From Armadillidium nasatum (taxonomy: Eukaryota > Arthropoda > Malacostraca > Isopoda > Armadillidiidae): a stretch of 57,500 nucleotides of DNA. The stretch's first letter is position 1, and each line of letters starts with the position of its first letter. A model generated the notes under the pieces. It saw nothing but the letters and a program-made list of their open reading frames with translations, did not search any database and was not told where the DNA came from. This document shows, piece after piece, positions 1-30,164 of this stretch. A program made the translations under genes and the position numbers. The DNA lies in contig SEYY01001046.1 in the NCBI GenBank assembly GCA_009176605.1, positions 95,001 to 152,500 of the forward strand, written 5' to 3'.

Positions 1-1958
<1,958 letters not shown>

Positions 1959-3142
1959 AATAAGGAGCACTCTACTTGTAATCTCCTTTTCCTTGTATCT
2001 AACTCTCTGTCGTCTGTACTTCTGAATTTGGGTTAAATCTTTTGCTGTAGTACTAGATATACCAAAAAAAACTTTCAGCAGAATCTGTATAAAGCTTTGA
2101 TTTCTTAACTTACTTCTTTCGGTATCTATATTTTTCTTTGACTTCATTTTCTGACGGTCGCAGTTTATCCTTTATCCAACCAATAGTGTTAAACCACAGT
2201 ATTCTATTCTATCCAAAAATTCATCTCTACTTTTCATTGTTAACCTATCACTCCACAACCCATTCACATTTATGCCGACGATTCCACCCTATATTACTCC
2301 TATAACTTCAACTTCAAGTAGCTGACGATAGGAGAGTTTTTTTTTAGTATCACTAATCGGGGCAGGAAAAGCTAGTTTCTCATGCCTCAAAAGCTTAGTC
2401 ATTTCATTAATCTACTGGACATTACACTTCAACATAATTATAACATCTTGGAAAACTCATAACTTAAACCTATCTTTGTCCTTAACATTCTATGTGAAGC
2501 TTTTTCTTATGATTTTCTTAATTATATTACTTCTCATCATACTAAATGAGTTTCTAAGAAGATGAATATTCTCTATGGGAGCATTGTTCGTCCTTCTATG
2601 AAGAATATACTGGTAGTCAGACTCTCAACAGATTTTCTTAAAACTGTGAAACCTAGAACTGTTGACTAAACAATTTTCCCTCCTTCACTGGATCTTTCTA
2701 ATCTTTTTCTACTCGTTGAACTTTGCATCGCTCTCCAATTACTATCGCCATTACGACAGACACTACTCTTCTTAACTCTTTAGTAGCACATAAATTCCTT
2801 TGTGAAACTCATCTTCACACACATTTTTTCCTTTACCTGCCCAGTTCTCTGACGCTAGAAAAAACGCCTGTATTCATTGTTGCGTGTATTCAACTGATAA
2901 AGTCCAGTAATATCGTTTTAGGGTTTCCTTTGACTTACAATAAAATGACAAATATCCGGTTATTTCATCATGATCTGGATTTAAAAATAGATTTCCTTAA
3001 CTCTGGTGGATTATTTAGGTCTCCAGACCTTTTCCAAACTAATTTAAGAAACAAAATACGGAAATAAGAAGTTCAAAATTTTATTAAACGTCATAAAAGA
3101 ATAAAATTCAAAATTCAAAATTTCATCATTTCAAAACTACCT

Positions 3143-3175
<33 letters not shown>
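1959..3175 (+). pseudogene. Decayed jockey-like non-LTR retrotransposon (copy 2)
   Basis: Parallel to copy 1 but more decayed. The region 2040-2300 aligns by eye with 30-290 (AATCTGTATAAAGCTTTGATTTC, then a YADDST-like TATGCCGACGATTCCACC near 2272). Later parts match the same RT C-terminus, including the CTCTGGTGG..TTTAGGTCTCC tail near 3001. It ends in a 29-base poly-A near 3146-3174. Two same-strand copies within 3 kb suggest independent insertions or a tandem duplication. Confidence 0.7.
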
Positions 3176-3177
<2 letters not shown>

Positions 3178-3419
3178 ATTCAATTTATATAATCCCCATC
3201 AGTTCCAATAAAACTACGGTCAAAATCAGCCACTCAAGAAAAATCAAACTATAATTTTACTCTATTTCAGAATTAATCCTTTCCCTATTCTCCTTCCAAA
3301 ATCAAAATATTCCAAAAAAAATAACATGCCACAGTTTAATGCAATATGAAACTTTTCATTGGGTATTTTAATAATACTAATTATTATTATTATAATAAAG
3401 AGTAAAGTTCTCTTAAGTG

Positions 3420-3874
<455 letters not shown>

Positions 3875-4246
3875 TCTATACGAGGGCTTAAAACGCGGCA
3901 GTTCTGATACCACGAAAACATTAGTTAAATAGGTCAATGAGTACTACTGTTTATTGAAATATTATACCAGCGCTTTAAGGGTTTACTACATCAGCATTAG
4001 CACCGCAGGTTAAAATATTCAGCGCTCTCATATGGCGCTTTGTTTGTTTCTTGCAACTACGCAGAACAGATGTGAAATTGCGGCATTTTAAGCGCTCGTA
4101 TAAAATGACCAATAACTCTATTATTGGAGCTTCCAAGGCGTTTTAATGGCTAGATTGCAAAGCTTTCAATTCCGAGTATAGATTGATCAAATTTTGGACA
4201 GGCATTAACGTTACTGACAAGACGTCTTAAGCGCTCGTATAAAACA
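3875..4246. mobile_element. Small inverted-repeat element (MITE-like)
   Basis: The left end TATACGAGGGCTTAAAACG is matched in reverse by GCGCTCGTATAAAA at 4094-4107 and again near 4231-4244. GC-richer than its surroundings, no coding capacity, and the terminal motif recurs internally, as in MITEs with subterminal repeats. The superfamily is unclear; the outer TA dinucleotides could be a TA target duplication. Confidence 0.55.
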
Positions 4247-4541
4247 GACATAAGGGTAAGAATATTTCCTAAGAAACTATCTGAAATACAAGGACATTAC
4301 TTAAAATCTTCCGATAGTCCACAGACATAAATAAACCTTCTAATACTAAACATTTTTTTCCCTACTACACACCTACAAACATATTTAAGATCAATATATT
4401 ATTCACTTTGCCAACAGACCTAACTCATAATCAATCAAACAGCAATGCAAGATCCTTCAAGACAGAAACTCAGGAATAAGTCCTTTCGCTCATCAGAATG
4501 CCAGCAAACTGAGAAACTTTAATCAACATGTCATGTAACCC

Positions 4542-4661
<120 letters not shown>

Positions 4662-4708
4662 AATTGGTCTAATCTCTTTGGTCTCATAAAATCTGATTTC
4701 CATTGGTA

Positions 4709-4955
<247 letters not shown>

Positions 4956-5029
4956 TGGAACAAAAATCAAAAACGGTTTCATTAATAAAAAGTTAATAAA
5001 ATTTAGGTTATTGCTTTTCAACGTATCCA

Positions 5030-5600
5030 TCCTCTAGATTAACACACTTCAGAAGACAGTGTAACCATCTTCTAAGTCTGTCCCTTTAGAATTCTGTACT
5101 ATTTAAAGTGCACCACTTCATTCCAGCAATTTATTTTTCAAATGCTCTTAAAGTTTGAGAAACAAAAAGAAGTCTTAAGTGTAAAGGTCAGGACTTGAAG
5201 GATTGGGTACGGTTTCCCACCCAAATTTCTGCTTTGTGGCCATTACCATTTGCGAAGAATGAGTAAAAGCATCGTCATAGTAAGGTAAAATCCCTCGATG
5301 TTAGTCTCCTCATCTCTCATCTTTTTCTTTACCAATGTGGCTTTCAGTTTTCTCAACACCACATCATAAAATGCAGTGTTAGTCCGTTTTCCATCAAGAA
5401 AACCAAACAAGATTACTCCACTAGCAGTTGGCATCTCAAAACATTACCCATGAATATTTTATACTTTGAAGAACCTCTTGGAAGGCTCTGACTCAAATTA
5501 ATGAATCCAGGCTTCATCACAGTAACAATCCTTTGCATGAAATATTCCTTGTCGAAGTCAATTTTGGAATTTGAAACCTACTTATGTGGTTAGAAAAAAA
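5030..5600 (-). pseudogene. Decayed mariner-type transposase
   Basis: Reading the minus strand in shifting frames gives a mariner catalytic domain in order: GVILFGFLDGKRTN, YDVVLRKLKATLVKKK, a YYDDAFTHSSQMV block where HDNA.H is expected, QKFGWETVPNPSSPDLT (the PHPPYSPDL-D region), and FKGQT near the C-terminus. Stops and frameshifts are frequent and the Asp motifs are altered (YDD for HDN). No inverted termini were found. Confidence 0.72.
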
Positions 5601-5604
5601 ATTC

Positions 5605-5662
5605 ACCAATGTGGCTTCCAGTTTTCTCAACACCACATCATAAAATGCAGTGTTCGTCCGTT
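5605..5662. repeat. 58-bp direct duplication of mariner sequence
   Basis: Repeats 5331-5388 with two mismatches (ACCAATGTGGCTT...AGTGTTCGTCCGTT), 274 bases apart and in the same orientation, so part of the transposase relic is duplicated. Confidence 0.85.
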
Positions 5663-7083
<1,421 letters not shown>

Positions 7084-7224
7084 TCTCCCGTTTCTCCTGT
7101 TGACAGTATAAACATATCCTTGGCCTTAATTAAAACAAAAAAAAAAGTCTTGGAAATCTCATCGCAATAGTTGCTAGGGCAGCCTCAAAGAAGTTAGGCT
7201 GTTTACTTTTGACTGTGAGAATTT

Positions 7225-7760
7225 TTTTTTTTTTTCTTCTTCGCCGTTACTTCAATTATCCAAGGGCCTCATCCGTCTTTTGGATAGGGTTCATTCAAAA
7301 GCTAAAAGACTTATAAATTGTTCCACTCCTTCTAATTCACTTGACCCTTTCTTTATCTTTGCGACGTGACGTTGGTGCCTTGTCTCTTTTCTATAGGTAC
7401 TACAGCAGCAAACGCTCGAGGGAACTGTCCACTTGTATACCTCCACCTTCATGTCGGTCTCGTAGCAAAATAGGGTTCATTGTCTGCACATAAATTTTGT
7501 GTGGACATTGGCAACTCAAGGATTGTACTCTGTGGTTCCTCCTTTTCAGCCACCTGTTTTGTGAAATTCTCTCCCATCTTCTGTGTTTTCTGCTGAATTT
7601 TATCTCAATTACTTTAAAGCTCACGTCTGTGCTCACCTACCAAATTTGCGTTAGGTTGGACTTGTAGGATTTTTCTTATCCTTTCATTTCTATAACACCC
7701 CCTCCTTGAATAGGGCTCTGCACGTGAGTGATGATGATGTTTAAAAAAAAAATTAAATAA
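7225..7760 (+). pseudogene. Decayed non-LTR retrotransposon 3' end (copy 3)
   Basis: Fragments read DRVHSKAKRLIN..TPSNSLDPF, then SLPSSVFSAEF.LNYFKAHVCAHLPNLR, the last part of a jockey-like RT ORF. The 3' UTR is CCCCCTCCTTGAATAGGGCT followed by TGATGATGATG and poly-A. Frames are broken several times. This subfamily has a different 3' tail from copy 1. Confidence 0.75.
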
Positions 7761-9200
7761 ATAAAAATCCTTCAGAGCATACGTAAATTTTTAATAATAC
7801 GTTGGACCCTTCGCAGACTGCAAGTATTTTCAAAACTATTTATTTATTTATTTAAAAAAAAAAAAAAAACCTGAGTAATGGACAAATCGCTTTCATAGCT
7901 TTTTCTTTTTTTTTTTTTAAATACTGAAAACACTTTGTTCGAGTCATAGTCATTATATGACACATTTCTGAATAGAATACTGCGAAAGCATCTATCTTCC
8001 AGTCACTTCATAAGTCTATTTTTGTTGTTTGCAGATGGCCTACTTGAAGAAAAATCTTTTCATAAGCGTTCTCTTTGAAAAAGAAAAAAAATTTTTTTGA
8101 ACAGCAATAACAGTTACAGAGTTGCGAAGATGGTCAAAATCATCCCAAATTCTTTTCATGTAATTACCAACCTTAAAACGATAGAGCATCCTCTTTGATC
8201 AACGTTCTACACAAAAATTAGCAGTGTCAAACTCACAAGTCTTGTTAGTAATGGTACGTAGGAGGCTCCATTTGAAACACGCTCGACCTGTAGTTTTCTC
8301 TCCTTTAATTACTAGTCAAAAATGATTTTGTTAAATGCATATTTTCTGCAGATTTTTATGTACTTTTAGTGGGCTCATTACAAAAATGAAATAATTTTTT
8401 TTTTTTGTAATAAATTTTTCATCAAAATGACAGTCAAATTTTTCTTCATTTACAGTCATTGTTAGCGTCAGAATGCAGATAACTAAAGGAGACAAGAAAG
8501 TTCCAGAAGCGATATTTACAGAGTCTGCAACATATCTTCCAGAAACCCTGAGAACCTTCAGGTGTATTCACCAAGCCAATAAATAAAAATCACCCGTGTT
8601 ATCAACCAGTTAGAGATCGTTACAGCGTAGGAGTGACTTGCAAGCTTTCCTGTCTAGCGCAAATAAAGTAATCCATGTAACTTTGTTTTATTTAACAAGG
8701 TGAAAAATGTCTCGCTAGTATGTAAATCACCCAAACAAATTCTGTTATATACATGGTGATTTAACTTAGCCGAAACATTAGTTTAGTTAAAAAGCTCGAG
8801 TTGTATTTCGATTGTAAATACGCACGTAAAATCTGTTGTGCCTCATGTGTAACTCCACTGACTGGATTAATGAGTTGAGCTCCATCATCTGCCTTTTGCA
8901 ATTCCAATTCAGTGGAAGGAACCTAACGACCATTTAACGGACTGCTATTTTTGTTTGACTAATATAGGTGGAACCACCTCAAATTTGAAGATATACAACT
9001 GTTTGTCTTGACAAAATGGTGTATATCCATCCCTTTCATTGCAACTAGACTGACGTCTTTAAGTTATGACCCAGAGCTTCCTATTCCTACTCTACCATTC
9101 CTCAATGCATAGAGATAACAGTGGTGGTGATGTTGGGAATGGGTTATGTTATAATGAATTAAGTGACATTAATTGTAAAAAGCCTTACTGTTTCTGAATC
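7761..9200. other. No gene seen
   Basis: AT-rich with several poly-A/poly-T runs. No exon with supported splice sites or homology was recognised; some of it may be unrecognised old repeat. Confidence 0.4.
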
Positions 9201-10280
9201 TTGTTTACTGTTGCAGTCAGATCTTAATGATTTGGTTTATCTAAATTTAAAGCAGAATTACTGCTACAAGACTGAAAGGCTGGAACCTGCTACAAACAGA
9301 GATCAAAGTCAGTTTCTTCAGTGACCGTCAAGAACTTGAGCAGCTAGTTTCTAAACACGAGGGTCTAGTTCTCTGCAATGATGTCAAAGGTCTGTTACAT
9401 TTATTGCACCTGCAGCAGAAATTTTTAAGCATGATGTCTATTCACTGATTTCTCAAAGACAACCTTGATAGCAGTGCTACTTTACGATAGGAGCCAACAC
9501 CCATCAGATCATGTATCCCACGCAAATGACGAATCATCTAAAAACATGAAACTTTTGCTATCCATTAACCACTATTCTTGGAAGACGTGTAGAGATTTAA
9601 GCGATATCTCTCTTATTTGGATTACAACTACGATATACTACTTGCTGCTCTTCTTAGGTTCGTGATAAAAGGATCCACCATAATAAAATGAGCTGACCAC
9701 AAAGTTACTTACTCCAGGACAAAAAAAAATATAGTTCTTCAGCCACTGGTTAGATCTGAACACACGTTAATGCTCCCGTTGCACATAAAACTGAGTTTGT
9801 TTAAGAATTTTACGAAAGCAATAGCTCGTAATGGGGATGCATTTCTATTTCTCAAAAGATAAATTTCCAAAAATCAGTGAAGCTAAAATAAAGGATATAT
9901 TTGTAGGACCTCAGATCAAAAGAGTTGATGAATGATACAACGTTTGAAAGCAAGCTTTAAATGCACGAAATGGCTGTATTTCAAAAGTGGTCAAAAACCT
10001 TCTACAAAACTACATGTCTGATTATTGCAGGGCATATATAAGTGAACTTCTTCAAAACTACGAAGATATGGGGTGTAACAAGTCTCTAAAAAATACCCTT
10101 TTCGGACTCTCATCCCTCTTTCTCAAAACACCTTGGCAATGTGTGTCTGAGGAACTTCACTTCACTAAGGAAAATGGAATCCAAATGTTTTTTCTATTGC
10201 TGATCACTCAAAAGGGTTGCGTCTTAAGCAAAGTACAGCTGAAACTAGTTTCTCATATATTTAATACATGTAAATAAAAT
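9201..10280 (+). pseudogene. Decayed ORF of a dispersed arthropod repeat-associated protein family
   Basis: Broken pieces in shifting frames keep a recognisable order: SDLNDLV..LNLK, EGLVLCNDVKGLLHL, a block around LYDRSQHPSDHVS..NMKLLL, PLHIKL.LFKNF.KAIARNGDAFLFL, RIYL.DLRSKELMNDTTFESKL, and ELLQNYEDMGCNKSLKN.. to a GKWNPN-like motif. This resembles an uncharacterised, highly repeated protein family of arthropod genomes. Its biochemical function is unknown to me. Many stops, no splice signals. Confidence 0.5.
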
Positions 10281-14540
<4,260 letters not shown>

Positions 14541-14630
14541 AATTGATAATAAAAATAATAATAATAATAATTCATCATCTTACAGTTATATAGTATAATT
14601 ACTAAACTAATATTTATATCAAGAGGGAAT

Positions 14631-14684
<54 letters not shown>

Positions 14685-14785
14685 TAAATAAGTGCAATAT
14701 ATAATATAATTATATAAAATATGATAAATAATAATAAAATAAAAGCAATATATAATATAATAATATAATAATAATAATAATGATG

Positions 14786-14818
<33 letters not shown>

Positions 14819-14842
14819 TAATAATAATAATATCGGTGAAAC
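14541..14842. repeat. (TAA)n and related simple repeats
   Basis: Several ATA/TAA runs: 14546-14570, a purer block 14632-14683, and 14754-14832 with TGATGA interruptions. Confidence 0.9.
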
Positions 14843-15135
14843 TGATACTGAGCTACTACTTTACTTTCAGAAGGGGAGAAAGGAAGCCTTATTATTATTA
14901 TTAAACATATCTTTTAACTTTAATTGACTTTTACTTTAATATTTTTAAAACTAAAATTTATTTATATAATTTTCACTGGCATATTTTCATCTTTAGGCAA
15001 AATGGAAACAACAACAACATACACACGCACAGCTACACTAGAACCACACTTAGATAAAACTTAAAAAACAAAAAAAAAAACCTCTCATAAAAGAAAAACT
15101 ATGAAACTCAAACACACCCACCTTTCATCACGACT

Positions 15136-26408
<11,273 letters not shown>

Positions 26409-26550
26409 TATATTTTAAAATAATTCTATTTTATTTTTATTTTTCACTTTTACTATTTAAATTATGCTACATTCATGAAAACAAAGGATACATTAGTCCA
26501 AGCTAGAAAAAAGATACCAGTAATTACTAACTGATTATTACAAATACCCA

Positions 26551-26551
<1 letters not shown>

Positions 26552-26644
<93 letters not shown>

Positions 26645-26645
26645 A
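26552..26645. repeat. (TA)n microsatellite
   Basis: About 46 TA units, upstream of the Sxl-like start codon. Confidence 0.98.
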
Positions 26646-26826
26646 AGTTCAAAATTTGCTTCCAATTTGATAGGTTTTAACACATTTAAAAGCCATTGCC
26701 ATAATTAAACCATAGGATAAACAGAACATAACTCCATTGTTGTTTGTTATCAGCAGTTATCTCAATTGACAAGTATTTGAATCATGGTTTAATATAGTTA
26801 AGATAATTTTCTTTTACATTACCCAA

Positions 26827-27022
<196 letters not shown>

Positions 27023-27188
27023 CAGAACATTTAAAGAATTTTTTTGTGACAATGATGGAATTTAAAAAGTATATTTTAAAAATTTGCAAGATTTTAATAA
27101 ATTTAACAATTTTATAAAGAAAGATTAAATGGCTTTTTCTTTATTCAAATGTGCAAATATATGTAATTTTAATATATAATGTAATAGT

Positions 27189-27987
27189 TATGGACTGATC
27201 AAGGCTGGGATTTTGCCTGGGCATGGGTTGCCTAAAATTTATAAAGAGGTCAAAAGCACTGAAATTTTAGGTTAAGAAAATTTGATATAATTTTAATTGA
27301 GATTTATTTAATTATAATGGAGTACAATAGTTAACATTCACTTAAATTAATGATTATATTCATTTTCCCTGAAATTTTTTTAAAAAATTACAAATTTTGT
27401 ATAGGTTTAAAAAAAATTTTTTTTTAGAATTTTTTTTTTTGTTTTTTTTTTCTAATTCACAATGGTGATTCAACAGGCTTACTTAGGTAAAACTCTAGGT
27501 TTAAGTTTGAAAAAATGTAAGATATAAAATTATCAATATAACTTATATTTATACATATTGCTATTGATATTTGTGTATCAAACTTGTATCATTTAGCTAA
27601 ATTTATTTCAAAATTATTATTTTTTTATACTTTCAGTCACTATGACTAAAAGATCAGCTTCATCAGTATGTGAGCACTTTGCAATGTTTCAGAATAGGCT
27701 CGAAATACCAAAATGTAACATATGCAGCCAGGAAATTAGAAGAGAATCTCTGGGTGCCTCAAGTAAAAAATTTTCAACCATATCTTTATGGCTCATCTGA
27801 AGTCAAAACACAAAGATGAACATCCACTAGCAAAGAATTAACGGTCAAATGGAACAGAAAATATTGAAAAAACAAGAAAAATCATAATTTTCTTATATCT
27901 TATATCCACCATAAATAATATAATTTGCTATTTTAACCCCAGTTTTACATGATTTTTAGCCAGGGCTGGGGTCCCAGTCGGTCCATA
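27189..27987 (+). mobile_element. BED-finger hAT derivative, 799 bp (copy 2)
   Basis: Termini TATGGACTGATCAAGGCTGG and, reversed, TATGGACCGACTGGGACCCC. Flanks GTAATAGT and GTAATATC match at 6 of 8 bases, a worn 8-bp duplication. It encodes MTKRSASSVCEHFAMFQNRL, IPKCNICSQEIRR and a degraded SLW..K.KH end: a BED zinc finger with CxxC but a stop in the His half. No catalytic domain remains. Confidence 0.78.
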
Positions 27988-28179
27988 GTAATATCTTCAG
28001 AACATTTCAAAAATTTTAATGTGTGAGAACATGAACATGGAAAGACAAGCAAAATTATAGTACTTTAAACTTAAGAGTTTTATTTCATCTTTGATGGCAT
28101 ATTTGGGCTCCCAATACTAAATAGCTTTTCACTCTCTGTAGAAAAATGTGGAGCAGATATTTATTTATAAGGCAATATA

Positions 28180-28776
28180 CAGGGTAAGTCAGGAGGAATG
28201 AACCAAACTCCAGCAGTGTATTCGATTCCATACATATATGTAAGACTTAAAAACCCCAAATTTGTATCCAATTTTCATTTTATGTTAAATTAGAGCACTT
28301 CAAAGATTTAAGTATGATCAAGCAGACTATATAAGACCGAGTTTATTTGAAAAGTACATTTATTTTACAATAAATTTTCAAAGATACTACTACCATAAAC
28401 CTCTATACATTTTCTGGCTTCTCTGGGAATAGCATTTGTTGCTCTCCTAAGTTCTTCTCATTTTTCTTTTATGGGCTGAAGTATTCAAAATATGGTGAAT
28501 CAGTGTACCCCAATTGCACACCTTTCTTTTGAATACCTCATTTTCAACAAGCCACATAAACAAAAATAAAATGTGAGATCTGGAGATCTTGGCAGTCTAC
28601 TAATAGGCCCACCTCAACCAATCCATCATTCAGGAAAAGTTTCATTCAAATAACCTTTAGAATGCTTTAATCCCAAAACAAATGAAAATTAGATTACAAC
28701 TTTTGGGTTTTTTAGTTATACATTTAAGTGTAGAATACACTCCCAGAGTTTGGTGCATTCTTCCTGACTTACCCTG
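28180..28776 (-). mobile_element. 597-bp mariner/Tc1-type derivative with TA target duplication
   Basis: Terminal inverted repeats CAGGGTAAGTCAGGAGGAAT and, reversed, CAGGGTAAGTCAGGAAGAAT, with TA at 28178-28179 and 28777-28778. The inner arms continue with ACCAAACTC. The minus-strand interior keeps a transposase C-terminal fragment: SPDLT, a CGLLK..YSKE region and NAIPREARKCIEVYG. It is a deletion derivative, so non-autonomous. Confidence 0.88.
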
Positions 28777-28839
28777 TATGCAAGTGACAATGACAATTAA
28801 GAATAATATGCAGATTTTGACAATGACTGATTAATTGTT

Positions 28840-28844
<5 letters not shown>

Positions 28845-28876
<32 letters not shown>
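28845..28876. repeat. Short (TA)n
   Basis: About 16 units. Confidence 0.9.
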
Positions 28877-28879
<3 letters not shown>

Positions 28880-29104
28880 GCTTGGATCCAAGAACAGGCT
28901 ACTGTACTTAAGTATAAGTAAAGGAAAAATGGATTATACTTAAGTATATATATACATTTCCAAAAAAAAAAAAAATTTTTTTTTTTAAAATCTGAATTTT
29001 TGTAAATAAAGCAATATATACAAGAATTAAGGTAGTGAATAAAAAATATAAGAAAATAATTAAGCTTTTATTAATTCTGTAAGCCTTTTTTTAATTTTTT
29101 TATT

Positions 29105-29241
29105 CTCAAAGGCAACTTCCTATGATTTACACACCTTTAAATGCCATGTATTGGGACATGTCAGCCCTTTTACTTTGACCTGGATTCTGACTTGTCCCCT
29201 AACTCTGGTGGTAATTTAGTAGGTCTCTGGCCTTTGCTTAC

Positions 29242-29245
<4 letters not shown>
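29105..29245 (+). pseudogene. Retrotransposon 3' end (same family as 1-1158)
   Basis: Matches 1014-1144 by eye: TTCCTATGATTTACACACCT, GCCATGTATYGGGACA, CTCTGGTGGTAATTTAGTAG, GGCCTTTGCTTACCAGA. Strongly 5'-truncated, and the last base goes straight into (TA)n. Confidence 0.85.

Positions 29246-29331
<86 letters not shown>
29246..29331. repeat. (TA)n between retrotransposon tail and MITE copy C
   Basis: About 43 units with an AATA break; left neighbour a retrotransposon 3' end, right neighbour a MITE end. Confidence 0.98.
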
Positions 29332-29490
29332 TAGGGATGGAGCGATACCAAAATTTTTACCGATACCGATACCTAAAAATTACCAGATACCGATACCGGT
29401 ATTGGAAAATATGCCGATACTACGATACCGTTTTTTACTCTTATCCAAAAATTTGCCGATATACTGAAAAGGTCGATACTACTTCACTCC
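29332..29490. mobile_element. CGATAC-type MITE, copy C
   Basis: Left end TAGGGATGGAGCGATACC; right end truncated at ACTTCACTCC before (TA)n. Interior with ACCGATACCGATACC blocks. Confidence 0.88.
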
Positions 29491-29606
29491 AAATATATAT
29501 ATATATACCTCTGTTTCATTTTCAGAGTATAATAGAAAGTTTCACGTCTCCGGGCCATTCCGCATCTAGTACAGGTGGGAGATGCTGCCTGGTTTATTTT
29601 GAATTC

Positions 29607-29718
<112 letters not shown>

Positions 29719-29729
29719 CGTAATTGCAG

Positions 29730-30157
29730 TTGTTACTTTTCACAAAGTTTCAAAATTTTTGTCAATCAATTAACATTTTTCAGACAAAAGACTTTTCCCA
29801 TGAAGCCGAACATTTTTTTTTCACTGGAGTGAAAGATTCTGGAATGGTCAAATAGTTTTTGACAGCTTTGCCAGTATTGGAAACCATAAGTTTTTTCAAG
29901 ATATATCTGTACACACACCCTTTCTTCAGAAATACAAGATTGACTGAAATATTTCTGCATTTCAAAAATAATGTGCTACTGCATTTGACATGTGTTTGAT
30001 GAGTTTTGAGTTGAGAAAGCCATAAAGCTGAAGAATTTCCTCTTTGGTGGATGTTTTCCTGAACTTCTTCCCAGTAAATCCTCTGATAACACAATAATGC
30101 TATTACAAGCTTTTGGGAGCTTTGAAAATGAACTGTGGTGTCACTAATATGTAAGCC
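29730..30157 (-). other. Unidentified minus-strand coding-like remnant
   Basis: Overlapping open frames read QRIYWEEVQENIHQRGNS, VCVQIYLEKTYGF and SRIFHSSEKKMFGFMGKVFC. The composition is less AT-biased than its surroundings and the frames look like a broken ORF, perhaps of a transposon. I do not recognise the protein. Confidence 0.3.
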
Positions 30158-30164
30158 GTCTGAT

